64,000 nucleotides of DNA from Nitrospira sp. CR1.3 (GTDB lineage: Bacteria; Nitrospirota; Nitrospiria; Nitrospirales; Nitrospiraceae), in assembly GCA_014055525.1 (NCBI GenBank), contig WIAH01000013.1, forward strand, positions 1-64,000. Direction: 5' to 3'. The stretch's first letter is position 1; every line of letters begins with the position of its first letter. The position numbers and the translations under genes are program-made. The notes beneath the pieces were generated by a model. It saw only the letters and a program-made list of their open reading frames with translations, ran no database searches and was not told the DNA's origin. Positions 52,247 to 61,424 of the stretch are shown one piece after another.

Positions 52247-53455
52247 TTACGCAGACATTCTGGCTTCCCTGTACGGGCGCGAGTTGTCCGAAAGCGCACG
52301 ATCAAGTTCTGCCAGTGAGTCTTTCAGCGAAGATACCGACCAATACGACAGAGCCAGTTGATGCACATTCTCGGCCAACGTTCGCCGCATGTCCGGGTTT
52401 TCCATCAGACGGATTACCGCATCGGCGAATTCTTCAATCTCGCCCGGTCTGATCAGGAGTGCAGTCTTCTCGTGCACTAAGAGACCATGGATCCAATCCC
52501 GGTCATAGGCCACGATGGGCAACCGGCAAAGGGCAGCTTCCCGCAAGGACGTCCCAGTCAGGGTCGAAACGAAGGCGTCGAAGCCCGCCAGGAGGGGAGG
52601 GAGATCAGCATTGTCCACAGAACCGTGAAAAACGATGGAAGCGATTAAGTCCAGATCCTTCGCCATCGCTTCGAGATGACTCCGTTGTGGTCCGTCTCCC
52701 ACAATGTGCAGCCTGATTCGTTCTGCGCCGTAACCTTTCCCCTTAATCACGTACATGACCCGCAGAAGATGATCGACCAATTTCTCGGCATGCAATCGAC
52801 CCACATAGACAGTCTGAAAGAAACGATCGTTCGAGCGCCGCTGGTCAAGGTGACTGAGCGATGCCAGGAACTTCGGCGTCGGAAGCGCATCAACCACCGT
52901 CTTCAAGACGATCAATTTGTCCTTCGTCGCCGGCTCATTCTCCAACCAGTGAACGAAATCTCCGAATGCTTGCGCGGTGAGTATCCTATGAGCGGCTCGA
53001 TAGCTGGCTGCAAGACAGCGGCGCTCGATGGCAATCGGTAGCCCGGTCTGGCTCACCCCGCGGTCGCGATACAACTGCTCCGGCATCGAAACAGGCATGA
53101 GCACGACCTTTGCTCGCATCACCCAGCGCAGCAGCAGTCCGGTCCACCAGGAGAGAACCTGATCTCCAGTCAAGTACACAGTGGGACGGATGCTACGAGC
53201 CAACAATAGGAGTCGAATCGGCGCGAGGAGAAGGTTCAGCCAGCGAGATTGTCCTGCGACCGAGATTAATGTGGTGTTTCCTTCTGAGAGCGTACGCTTC
53301 TCTCGTCCGAACACATAGGCGACATATACCTTCTCAAAGTACTGTTCGTAATGGCGCACGTACCAGACATTTCCCTTACCGCTCACATCTTCGAGCCTGC
53401 TCGGGGTGAAGATCATGAGACGGCGAGACCGGGATTCCGGTTGCTTTTGAATCAT
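52247..53455 (-). CDS. Glycosyltransferase, GT4-like
   Basis: 402 residues. C-terminal GT-B domain with VYVGRLHAEKLVDHLLRVMY, LHIVGDGPQRSHLEAMA, VFHGSVDNADLPPLLAGFDAFVSTLTGTSLREAALCRLPIVAYD. The E-x7-E motif is modified (TSLREAALCRLP), so it is a divergent member. Stop and start overlaps link it to the acyltransferase gene upstream. Confidence 0.85.
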   Translation of the reverse strand: MIQKQPESRSRRLMIFTPSRLEDVSGKGNVWYVRHYEQYFEKVYVAYVFGREKRTLSEGNTTLISVAGQSRWLNLLLAPIRLLLLARSIRPTVYLTGDQVLSWWTGLLLRWVMRAKVVLMPVSMPEQLYRDRGVSQTGLPIAIERRCLAASYRAAHRILTAQAFGDFVHWLENEPATKDKLIVLKTVVDALPTPKFLASLSHLDQRRSNDRFFQTVYVGRLHAEKLVDHLLRVMYVIKGKGYGAERIRLHIVGDGPQRSHLEAMAKDLDLIASIVFHGSVDNADLPPLLAGFDAFVSTLTGTSLREAALCRLPIVAYDRDWIHGLLVHEKTALLIRPGEIEEFADAVIRLMENPDMRRTLAENVHQLALSYWSVSSLKDSLAELDRALSDNSRPYREARMSA

Positions 53456-54027
53456 TTCTTGAGGTCCTGCGACAGCATGGTCAGTCTGACGGAGTCTCCC
53501 TCGCCTACTACGTGACCGATGACCTTAGCAGGTGACCCTCCGACTACCGTACCCTCAGGCACATCGCGGTTGACAAAGCTATTTGCCGCAAGAACGCAAC
53601 GAGCTCCAATTCGAACTCCCGATGTGATCACGCATTGGCTACCCACATACACGCAGCTTCCGATCTGCACCGCAGCGGTCTGCTTCGAAAGTTTTCCGCC
53701 TGACAGGGCCCAGAACACGGTGTCATGGGTATAGATATGCACCCCCGCCGAGATAGAGCAGTAATCTCCTATGGTAATGCCTCCTCCCGATCCGTCCAGT
53801 ATCGTATAGGGACCGATCCAGGTGCTTGCCCCGACTCTGACATCTCCATAGACGAGGGAACTGTTATAAATGCTCGCCTTCTCGCCGAAGTTGAGCCGAC
53901 GGGCCCTTTCCCATCGGTCGAATAGCGCATCACCGAACGGCAGACTCCGGTCAAATTGCTGTTTCAGTTCAGCTTCACGCCGTAGATAAGTCGCGCGCAA
54001 CAGGTCAAGAAAATCGCGAGTGTCCAT
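53452..54027 (-). CDS. Hexapeptide-repeat (LbH) acyltransferase
   Basis: 191 residues from ATG 54027. Left-handed beta-helix repeats (IYNSSLVYGDVRVGASTWIGPYTILDG, GITIGDYCSISAGVHIYTHD, CVYVGSQCVITSGVRIGARCVLAANSFVNRDVPEGTVVGGSPAKVIG) with the catalytic His in IYTHDT. Resembles WbbJ/maltose-type O-acetyltransferases. Starts within the end of asnB-2. Confidence 0.88.
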   Translation of the reverse strand: MDTRDFLDLLRATYLRREAELKQQFDRSLPFGDALFDRWERARRLNFGEKASIYNSSLVYGDVRVGASTWIGPYTILDGSGGGITIGDYCSISAGVHIYTHDTVFWALSGGKLSKQTAAVQIGSCVYVGSQCVITSGVRIGARCVLAANSFVNRDVPEGTVVGGSPAKVIGHVVGEGDSVRLTMLSQDLKK

Positions 54028-55921
54028 ACGCGCTACCCGGGTGTTCGTTCTGCAGGAACGTCCGGCACCACTGCTCCACACTCAACAGCGACCAGATCAG
54101 CAACCGCCGGTTGACCTTGCCTTCAAGATGGTCCGACACAAGCCGCTGAACGGAAGTACGATCAAGAAAACTGAAGAGAAACGCATCCTTTTTCATGAGC
54201 TTTCTGCGAACGTAATCGATGCTTTCCCCCTTAAACCAACTGGCATCAGGCGCTGAAAATCCCTGCTTGACCGCCTCCGTGATTGAAGCCGGAACGTACC
54301 GCTGCATGGTCTGGCGGAGAAGCAGTTTCCCGTCATGAGTCTTCTCGAAATATGCCCGTGTTTTCGCGCCCGGATCATTTTCATTGAGCCGGACAACCTC
54401 TCCGAGATTTCCAAGTTTCGCTGCTGCCGGCAATCGCATGGCGAAATCAACGAGGTCATTATCAAGAAACGGCACTCTCGTTTCCAGACCATGTGCCATG
54501 CTGAGCTTATCTTCGACGACGAGCAACCCATGAAGAAAAGTCTTCGCCTCAAAGTAGAGGGAGTGATTGATGTAGTCTTCCGGCCTCGTCAGATTGGCTG
54601 CGTGGTGACTGAAAACATCCCGAAAGATATCCCGCGTCCAGACCTTTTCGACTTTCGACCAAACCGGCTGGAATACGTCGCGGATCGCAGTATTGGGAAT
54701 CAGGCGCTGCCAATATCCATAATACTTATCGACATAGTGTTCGAAGTCATCATTCACCACGGCACGGTAGTATCGCCAGGGATACCCTCCGAACAGCTCA
54801 TCGCCGCCGCTTCCGGCGAGCACGACCTTGCCGAATTTGCTGGCTAACTGCGCGGCGAAGAAGTTGGGATAGCTTTGACCAACTCTTGGCTCTTCCAGAT
54901 GCCAGACCATGCGCGGTAATACTCGTTCCATATCGCCGGCTTTCAGGACCATTTCGTAATGCTCGGTCTTGAAAAGGTACGACATGTGCTCCGCTGCGTC
55001 CCGCTCATCAAACCCCAGTTCGATACCTGACGCGGAATGGAGGTCAAAGCCGATCGTGAACGTCCGGAGATTCTCGATCTGGCGCGTGGCGATCGCGGTG
55101 ATAGACCCTGAGTCCATTCCTCCGCTTAAATAGGCTCCGACTGGCACATCGCTCACTAACTGGCGACTGACGGCCTGCTGAAAGAGTCGATCAAATTCTT
55201 CCGCATAGTCATCCAGTGACGCAGCGACACCCGGTTCGGTGAAGGCATAGTCCCAATACCTCTGGACCTCAGGAGTCTTGCGGCCGAGCGTCAATGTAAG
55301 CCTGCATCCGGCAGGGAGAAGTTTCACGCTCTTGAACAGGGTCCGCTCCGTAAAGAAATTCTGAAACGTCATGTACTCCAACAAGGCTTCTTCATCCATC
55401 TCAGCCCGCATTGATGGATGGGTCAAGAGCGCTTTGACTTCCGATCCGAAGAGGAATGTGCCCGGGAGTTCTGCATAGTAGAGCGGTTTGATGCCGTACC
55501 GGTCGCGGGCAAGGACCAATTCCCGTTCCTTGCGATCCAAGATGGCAAAGGCAAACATGCCATTGAAACGGTCGAGAGCCTTCACTCCCCAGACGGCCCA
55601 AGCGTGAAGCACGACCTCGGAATCGGTGCGAGAGCGGAATTGGCACCCCTTGGCCTCCAGTTCCACCCGAAGTTCCTGAAAATTGTAGACTTCACCGTTG
55701 TAACTGATCACGAACCGTCCGTCCGCGGTCAGCATGGGCTGATGCCCCGCAGGCGACAGGTCGATGATCGACAATCGGCGATGTCCGATTCCCACCGCTC
55801 CATCAATGAAGACCCCCTCCCCGTCAGGGCCGCGATGGGCAATGGAATCGGTCATCCGCTTGAGATGAACGGCTGCTGCAGGTTCGCCATCAAGATTGAC
55901 CAGGCCGGCAATGCCGCACAT
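54005..55921 (-). CDS. asnB: AsnB-type glutamine-dependent amidotransferase, copy 2
   Basis: 638 residues. MCGIAGLVNLDG with nucleophile Cys2, HRGPDGEGVFIDG, ISYNGEVYNFQELR; ATP site LSGGMDSGSITAIATRQ and GSGGDELFGGYPWRYY. Sequence and length differ clearly from copy 1, so it probably serves another acceptor. Starts two bases after the methyltransferase stop. Confidence 0.92.
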   Translation of the reverse strand: MCGIAGLVNLDGEPAAAVHLKRMTDSIAHRGPDGEGVFIDGAVGIGHRRLSIIDLSPAGHQPMLTADGRFVISYNGEVYNFQELRVELEAKGCQFRSRTDSEVVLHAWAVWGVKALDRFNGMFAFAILDRKERELVLARDRYGIKPLYYAELPGTFLFGSEVKALLTHPSMRAEMDEEALLEYMTFQNFFTERTLFKSVKLLPAGCRLTLTLGRKTPEVQRYWDYAFTEPGVAASLDDYAEEFDRLFQQAVSRQLVSDVPVGAYLSGGMDSGSITAIATRQIENLRTFTIGFDLHSASGIELGFDERDAAEHMSYLFKTEHYEMVLKAGDMERVLPRMVWHLEEPRVGQSYPNFFAAQLASKFGKVVLAGSGGDELFGGYPWRYYRAVVNDDFEHYVDKYYGYWQRLIPNTAIRDVFQPVWSKVEKVWTRDIFRDVFSHHAANLTRPEDYINHSLYFEAKTFLHGLLVVEDKLSMAHGLETRVPFLDNDLVDFAMRLPAAAKLGNLGEVVRLNENDPGAKTRAYFEKTHDGKLLLRQTMQRYVPASITEAVKQGFSAPDASWFKGESIDYVRRKLMKKDAFLFSFLDRTSVQRLVSDHLEGKVNRRLLIWSLLSVEQWCRTFLQNEHPGSAYGHSRFS

Positions 55922-55923
55922 GT

Positions 55924-56991
55924 TCAGTCGGTTCTCTTTCTTGCGATGATGGTAATACCGGCTTCCTCAACCTTCTCGCGCTCTATCGTCAACCCGCCCT
56001 TGACACACCATCCGCGAACTTCCTCAATAGTATGACGGCGAGCATTCCGCGGCGCGTACCAATCGAAATTGATATGATTCATTTCATCTATCGTCATGTC
56101 GGATCGATAGAACGCCTTGAAGACGTGCCAGTAGAAAAACCGTTGGAGATCGATCCTTCCGGCGGGAATTTCAAGCAGGTCGATAGCTTCAGGAACGTCG
56201 ATTTCAACCTGTAATTCTCCCAGCATCTTGCCGAGCTTTGTGAGGGGCATGACCACCTTCCACGCATCCTCAGGACTCAAGGCCTGGAGCCGGTCACGAA
56301 TATAGTCATCCGAAAACTCCCGTAGCGGGCCCTTCTTTCGATACACATAGAACAAAAACCGACCGCCTGGTTTCAGCAGTCCCGCGAGTGAAGAGAAGGC
56401 CCCTTCTGTCGAATCGGTATGGTGAAGGACGCCCTCCGAAAAAATGAGATCGAGAGATTTTTGCGCAAAGGGCAATCGGGTCACACTTGCCTGAACAAAC
56501 CCACCGGACAGCCCCCTCTCGGCAAATCTCGCCGCCGCCACATCAACAGCCGTGGAAATGTCCACTCCAAGGTAACGCGAGCGCTCCAAGGTGCCACCGA
56601 ACAATTCAATCGCCGACATTCCAGCGCCGCATCCTGCATCCAGGATCAAGGGATGATCTCCATGTTCTCGGATCCAGGGTTCTTTCTCCACCTTGCCATA
56701 TCGTTCCCAAAGCCACTCTCGCATGCGCGTCAATGAAGTTTCGCTCTCAAAAGTGTGCCGCTGATTCCATTTGAACCCGAACGCTTTTTCTGTTTGCCCC
56801 TGCGCGTTCGATGTCGCATCCTCCGAACGCAAAATTCCGCCGCGCATCACGAAGGATTGATCGCGCAACTTCACGCGCTCGCCTTCAGGGGGTGTCGCAA
56901 TGCCCAGATACTCGGCCAGCCAGAGTGGCGCTTTGAACAGAGGGTTGTTAGAGGCTGCGGAGGGTCTTGACGACATAGGATACGTCATCAT
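55924..56991 (-). CDS. Class I SAM-dependent methyltransferase
   Basis: 355 residues. Motif I LILDAGCGAGMSAIELFG, VDISTAVDVAAARF, LIFSEGVLHHTDSTEGAF and GGRFLFYVYRKKGPLREFSDDYI fit the UbiE-like methyltransferases of polysaccharide loci. The N-terminal 70 residues include a FKWNQRHTF segment known from similar enzymes, perhaps an acceptor-binding part. It overlaps the aminotransferase gene by 44 bases. Confidence 0.88.
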   Translation of the reverse strand: MMTYPMSSRPSAASNNPLFKAPLWLAEYLGIATPPEGERVKLRDQSFVMRGGILRSEDATSNAQGQTEKAFGFKWNQRHTFESETSLTRMREWLWERYGKVEKEPWIREHGDHPLILDAGCGAGMSAIELFGGTLERSRYLGVDISTAVDVAAARFAERGLSGGFVQASVTRLPFAQKSLDLIFSEGVLHHTDSTEGAFSSLAGLLKPGGRFLFYVYRKKGPLREFSDDYIRDRLQALSPEDAWKVVMPLTKLGKMLGELQVEIDVPEAIDLLEIPAGRIDLQRFFYWHVFKAFYRSDMTIDEMNHINFDWYAPRNARRHTIEEVRGWCVKGGLTIEREKVEEAGITIIARKRTD

Positions 56992-58093
56992 GCGTCATCC
57001 GATTATGAAGCGGAATCGCCATACTGTGCCGATCACAATCCCGAGCAGCGGGGAAGTCGTCGGGCTTGAAACCAAGCCGCTTTCGATAATAACCGAGCAT
57101 ATGCACCGCGTGCGTGCCTGGACGTGTGGAGATTCCTTGCTGCTGCAAGAGCTCCATGATTTCGTTTCGCGGACGCGGGGATTTTTTCGGATCCACATAG
57201 GTCACGAACGCTTGCCAGGCGTGACGGCCCTGTTCGGGCTCCTGCGGAAAGCGAAGCCACTTCACATCGGCCAATTCCGATCGATACTGTGCAGCCATTC
57301 GGGCGCGCTCGTCGATGAATCGGTCCAGCTTCCTCAACTGGACAAGGCCGACCGCGCCCTGCAGGTCGGTCATTCTGTAATTGAATCCCAGCAGATCAAA
57401 CTCCGGCAGAAGGTATGGTCGTGGTCCTCTGTGTCGCTCTTCCTCTGAGACAGAAGCGCCGTGATTTCTCAGCATTTTGACGCGCTCGGCAAGCCTGTCG
57501 TCATTGGTCGTGACCATGCCGCCCTCACCGGTCGTGATGGACTTGCGCGGATGAAAGGAAAACACGCCCAGATCGCCCAGGGACCCGGCGGACCGCTCCT
57601 GCCAGGCTGCTCCAGCCGCACAGGCGGCATCCTCGATGATCTTGATATCGGGCCGAAGTACATTGCGAATCGCGTCCATGTCGGCGCAAAGACCGAAAAG
57701 ATGAACCGGGATAACGGCCTTCGTTCTGGGAGTCACGCGTCGGGCGAGATCCTGTGGATCAATGTTGAACGTGATCCGATCAACATCTGCGAGCACCGGC
57801 GTCGCCCCGCAATACACCACGACGTTGGCCGTGGCCACCCAGGTAAATGCCGGGACGATCACCTCATCCCCCGGACCGATCTCCAGGGCGGCGAGGGCCA
57901 GATGCAGACCGGTCGTCGCGGAAGTAACGGCGATAGCGTGCTTGACGCCGTGCCGGCCGGCAAAGGCCTTCTCGAACGCTGCGACTTTCGGTCCCTGGGT
58001 CAGCCATCCGCTCTCAATCGGTTCCCGCAGTGCCTGCCATTCTTCCTCTCCCAGACTGGGCGTCGCGATTTGAATCTGCCGGTGATCCGCCAT
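56948..58093 (-). CDS. DegT/DnrJ/EryC1/StrS sugar aminotransferase, copy 1
   Basis: 381 residues. PLP-dependent transfer of an amino group to a keto-sugar nucleotide. [50 protein letters not shown] and the PLP-Lys motif [17 protein letters not shown] are complete. AAGGAGC lies upstream of the ATG. Its likely partner for the keto sugar is the CapD-type dehydratase at 34573. Confidence 0.93.
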   Translation of the reverse strand: [381 protein letters not shown]

Positions 58094-58102
58094 TGGCGCT
58101 CC

Positions 58103-59098
58103 TTAGGCTCCCACTGCCGCACGTCGTGCCGCGACTTCTTCTTTATGTGCTGCTCTCCAGGCGATCAAACGGGCTAACCCTTCCTTCAACTCTACCTTCG
58201 CCGTGAACCCGATCTCCTCGCTTGCCCGCTTGGCAGAACCGATCCGATTGCGGACCAAGGTGGCCTGGCTTCGCGGAGCATATTTGATGGGCTGCTTGCA
58301 TCCGGTAAGCTCAATGACCATTTCTGCCAACTGCTTTAGGGATGTCCGCTTGCCGGTCCCGACGTTATAGAACCGATCCGTAGTCTCAGCCTTCATGGCG
58401 CAGACGTTGGCCCGACCGCAGTCGGCGACCGCGACGAAATCGAACGCCTCGCTGCCGTCCCCGAGAATCGTCGGCCCTTCGCCCCGGTCGATCGCGTCGA
58501 GCATCTTCATGATGACGGCAATGTAGGCCCCGCGATAATCCTGGCGCGGGCCGTACACGTTCATGTATCGCAAGCCCACAACATCGAGACCGTATCGGTA
58601 GTGGAACGCACGGGCCATCGCTTCGCCGCAAATTTTCGTCGCGCCGTAGAAGTTTTTGTTGTTGAAGGGATGGTCTTCTGTCATTGGCTCTTCGACGGCG
58701 TCCCCATAGACGGACGCAGACGAGGAGTAGACGAGGCGCTTGATCTTGTTTGCCACGCAGCCCTCGAGCACGTTAAACATCCCTCGTACGTTCACGTCGA
58801 ACGCGGAACGCGGATACTCATGGCATTGGAGGAGCCAGAGCGCAGCGAAATGGAAGACCCCGTCCATGCCTTTCATTGCGGCGTCGAGAATATCGGTTTG
58901 GCAGATGTCGCCGCCTACCTCGTAGATCTTGACGCGGGAATCCTTGAGCGCTTCGCTCAGATTCTCCTGCCTCCCCCGGACAAAGTTGTCGTAGATTCGA
59001 ATTTCAGCCACGTCCTCTTTCACCAGTTCATCAACGGCATGTGACCCGATGAGTCCCGCCCCGCCGATCACGAGCAATCTTTTCCCTTTGATGTCCAC
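58103..59098 (-). CDS. NAD-dependent nucleotide-sugar epimerase
   Basis: 331 residues, GTG start with GGAG upstream. Extended SDR with LLVIGGAGLIGSHAVDEL, VYSSSASVYGDAVEEP and NFYGATKICGE (catalytic Tyr/Lys), GLRYMNVYGPRQDYRG. UDP-glucose/GlcNAc 4-epimerase-like. Last glycan gene before the toxin-antitoxin islet. Confidence 0.92.
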   Translation of the reverse strand: MDIKGKRLLVIGGAGLIGSHAVDELVKEDVAEIRIYDNFVRGRQENLSEALKDSRVKIYEVGGDICQTDILDAAMKGMDGVFHFAALWLLQCHEYPRSAFDVNVRGMFNVLEGCVANKIKRLVYSSSASVYGDAVEEPMTEDHPFNNKNFYGATKICGEAMARAFHYRYGLDVVGLRYMNVYGPRQDYRGAYIAVIMKMLDAIDRGEGPTILGDGSEAFDFVAVADCGRANVCAMKAETTDRFYNVGTGKRTSLKQLAEMVIELTGCKQPIKYAPRSQATLVRNRIGSAKRASEEIGFTAKVELKEGLARLIAWRAAHKEEVAARRAAVGA

Positions 59099-59156
59099 CT
59101 AGCGACTCCTCTCTTCTTTCGTCCGAACCCTATGCATAAAAGGGAACCGCGCCGAA

Positions 59157-59588
59157 CTATAACTCCGTTTGCAGATAGCGTCCGACCGCACCGAGATACA
59201 TTTCAAAATCCCGCAGGTTTTCGCGGATGACTCTGAACACTTCCTTGTCATCGACTTTCCAGTAAAGATGAACAAGCAGGTTACGGAACCTGGCCATTTT
59301 GCCCATTCGAACCTTCAGGTCCTCCTCCAGCACGCCGAGTTCACCGAGGATCGCCATGCAATCGGCGTAATCTTCGGGACTCCGGGCTCCTCGCTTCGCC
59401 GCCAGGTGATTGCAGATATCGAGCGCGGCTTCCGCAGCGACGATGAAGAGATATTTGGCGCTGTTGACCGTCCTGGTATCAGTGAGGAAGGCTTGAGCGT
59501 CTTGCCTCCCGAATTCTTGAAGCTGGCGGCAGGTGTTACGGAGGTGGCCGGCGAGTTCACGCACGCGATCCAGATTGACCTCACCCAC
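59157..59588 (-). CDS. hepT: HepT-type HEPN toxin (DUF86)
   Basis: 143 residues; helical HEPN ribonuclease of the HepT/DUF86 family with the R-x4-H-x-Y motif as RNLLVHLY (about 103-110). In known pairs, MntA blocks HepT by AMPylating the motif tyrosine. The GTG start overlaps the end of the mntA gene by eight bases. Confidence 0.9.
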   Translation of the reverse strand: MGEVNLDRVRELAGHLRNTCRQLQEFGRQDAQAFLTDTRTVNSAKYLFIVAAEAALDICNHLAAKRGARSPEDYADCMAILGELGVLEEDLKVRMGKMARFRNLLVHLYWKVDDKEVFRVIRENLRDFEMYLGAVGRYLQTEL

Positions 59589-60006
59589 CGATCACCTCGC
59601 GCAAATACTTCTTGGCAAAAGGCGCAAAATCACAGTAGTCATCCCAGGTCCTGGCGCGCAGCTCGTCAAGAAACTCCGTGTCCCGCGCGAGCAACACAGT
59701 TCCCTTCAAGGCATGGTACCGAAACGCGAGGGGCGCGTCGTTGAGCAGGCGAACATCAACCGGCAGGCCGCAGTCCGTGCTCCATCGAACCCCCTGTTCC
59801 AACTCATAGTCACGAAATGCTTCTTTCTCGATCTTCTCAGGATCGAGGTATAGAGCCAGGTCCACATCGCGAAACGAGCTACCCGTTGGAAACGATCCAT
59901 GCAGAAGGGCCAAGCGAATTTCCGGCTTGCCCTGTAGAAGATCTTTAAGCTGCCGGACCAGCCGGTCTCGCTGTTCACCGGATATTTCTCGTGGTCGCGG
60001 ATGCAC
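59581..60006 (-). CDS. mntA: MntA-type nucleotidyltransferase antitoxin
   Basis: 141 residues. Minimal nucleotidyltransferase with GSFPTGSSFRDVDLALYL: Gly37-Ser38 and acidic Asp47/Asp49. In the HepT/MntA system this enzyme AMPylates the toxin. GTG start. A scrap of the neighbouring aminotransferase gene lies immediately upstream. Confidence 0.9.
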   Translation of the reverse strand: MHPRPREISGEQRDRLVRQLKDLLQGKPEIRLALLHGSFPTGSSFRDVDLALYLDPEKIEKEAFRDYELEQGVRWSTDCGLPVDVRLLNDAPLAFRYHALKGTVLLARDTEFLDELRARTWDDYCDFAPFAKKYLREVIGG

Positions 60007-60020
60007 CTCGTCTCCTTACC

Positions 60021-60072
60021 CTCTGCCTGCTGTGCTGACGTCAATTCAGATAAATGGGAGCAGATGATGGCA
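60021..60072 (-). pseudogene. Remnant of a DegT aminotransferase 3' end
   Basis: About 50 bases align with the end of the aminotransferase gene at 61442 (61475-61525): CGTCAATTCAG and ATAAATGGGA are shared exactly apart from one inserted base, with CCTCTG and CTGCTG on one side and GATGG on the other. It has no open frame of its own. It suggests a duplication or recombination that trimmed vapC. Confidence 0.6.
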
Positions 60073-60086
60073 GCAGCAGCAATGGG

Positions 60087-60203
60087 CTAGAGCAGTTGGA
60101 AATCTCCTAGCTTGCCTGCGGCTTGATCGGCGGCTTTCCGCGATTGTCCTGGGTCGTCCTGAATTAAGTATCTGACCAGGACATTCGTGTCGAGACCGAT
60201 CAT
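60087..60203 (-). pseudogene. Truncated VapC-type PIN toxin
   Basis: 38-residue frame starting MIGLDTNVLVRYLIQDDPGQ, matching the N-terminus of VapC PIN toxins (about 130 residues) with the first catalytic Asp (Asp5), then losing similarity and stopping. Its ATG overlaps the stop of the AbrB antitoxin (ATGA), the normal antitoxin/toxin order. The remaining acidic residues are missing, so it cannot be an active nuclease. Confidence 0.8.
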
Positions 60204-60439
60204 CGCCGGCCTCCTCGTTTGCGAATCGCGCGGTTCATGTCCCCGACACTGACCGGCCGAGTCGGGGGCTTGAGCATCCCTGCCAACTCTGACACGTCGA
60301 CGCTTGCCGACAACATCAGCACGCGACCCTCCTCTTCGATCACAAATTCCAGCCGGTCTCCAGGACGAAGTTTGAGTCGGTTCCGAACATCCTTGGGAAT
60401 GGTTGTTTGACCCTTGCTGGTCAGAGTTGAGGTGGACAT
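60200..60439 (-). CDS. AbrB/MazE-type antitoxin (orphaned)
   Basis: 79 residues with a SpoVT-AbrB swapped-hairpin DNA-binding domain: STSTLTSKGQTTIPKDVRNRLKLRPGDRLEFVIEEEGRVLML. The C-terminal part (ELAGMLKPPTRPVSVGDMNRAIRKRG) would bind the toxin. AAGGAG lies before the ATG. Its toxin is truncated, so it may persist as an anti-toxin or autoregulator. Confidence 0.9.
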   Translation of the reverse strand: MSTSTLTSKGQTTIPKDVRNRLKLRPGDRLEFVIEEEGRVLMLSASVDVSELAGMLKPPTRPVSVGDMNRAIRKRGGRR

Positions 60440-60519
60440 CCCGTCTCCTTACTGCAGATGGACTTCCATGGTCAACTCGCGGCCTCCCCCTGCACGTTCA
60501 CGTCGAATACGGACCTCCG

Positions 60520-60933
60520 TCACACCCCGGCGATGACGCGCCTGGCCGCCTGCACCACTCGCTGCGCATCCTGCTGAGCCTTGCGTGCATCCTCAAGCGA
60601 GTATTCTTCCGTCGGAATAAAATCAAGGTCGCCGTAGACCGCCAGCTCCCGTTCTTTGCGGAGTCGATTGGAAATGCCGGCGAGATCCGTCAGTTGATTG
60701 CGCACATCCTCCGGAAACCGCTCGCGGTGATCGACCAGCAACCCGCCGACATCGTGGAGCTTCGGAGGCTCGATGCCGATCGACCTGAGCATGCCTTTCA
60801 ACGCCAACTCCACAAGTTCTTGAGCCTTCCGCACGACATCCGAGTAGGCTTCTTTCGTGAGAAGCAACTCCAGCACGTCAAGACGGTCTGACGCTTTTCG
60901 GAGATAGCTTTGAGCCAACGATGCATTCGTCAC
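60520..60933 (-). CDS. HEPN-domain protein
   Basis: 137 residues, all-helical: SLAQSYLRKASDRLDVLELLLTKEAYSDVVRKAQELVELALKGMLRSIGIEP is the standard HEPN start, followed by LRKERELAVYGD. The R-x4-6-H ribonuclease motif is absent, so it may act as a binding partner. GTG start overlapping the nucleotidyltransferase stop (GTGA). Confidence 0.85.
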   Translation of the reverse strand: MTNASLAQSYLRKASDRLDVLELLLTKEAYSDVVRKAQELVELALKGMLRSIGIEPPKLHDVGGLLVDHRERFPEDVRNQLTDLAGISNRLRKERELAVYGDLDFIPTEEYSLEDARKAQQDAQRVVQAARRVIAGV

Positions 60934-61424
60934 AACTCAAACACCTCGCCCGGCTTATAGTCCGGCTTGAGATCCCAGTACCAGGCGTTCCCTTTCCAGA
61001 TGCGTTTTGCGCCGAGATCAAAAAGCCGGTCCTTCAGGCGCGCGAGCTGTTGCGCGAAAAAGCCGTTCCGGTCGTAGAGCAATCGGGCATCTTCGACCAT
61101 GTCGAGGAAGAGCGGGCTTCCGGCCTGCACCTCATCCGGAGTCTTGAGGACCGGCGACAGCATCGCGTCGATCCCCCTGCCGGCCGCACGACGAATCTCC
61201 TCCGCCACCGCTTCCTCAACGGACTCGAATTCCTCGACTCGCTTCAAGCGTCCACGCGGAAGGTCCTGCGCGACGATCAACAGATCCACATCTGAATCAT
61301 GCCGCATCATTCCTCTTGCCACCGACCCGTAGAGGACGATTGACACCAGCCGATCCCCATACAGAGCTTGGGTAGCGGAAACGATCTTCGCCAGCAAGTC
61401 GTCGTAAGCTTCTTTCAAGAGCAT
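60930..61424 (-). CDS. MNT-type nucleotidyltransferase (HEPN partner)
   Basis: 164 residues. LYGSVARGMMRHDSDVDLLIV (Gly33-Ser34, acidic Asp45/Asp47) is the nucleotidyltransferase motif. With the HEPN gene downstream it forms the second HEPN/MNT pair of the islet, longer and distinct from HepT/MntA. Located 17 bases after the aminotransferase stop. Confidence 0.88.
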   Translation of the reverse strand: MLLKEAYDDLLAKIVSATQALYGDRLVSIVLYGSVARGMMRHDSDVDLLIVAQDLPRGRLKRVEEFESVEEAVAEEIRRAAGRGIDAMLSPVLKTPDEVQAGSPLFLDMVEDARLLYDRNGFFAQQLARLKDRLFDLGAKRIWKGNAWYWDLKPDYKPGEVFEL

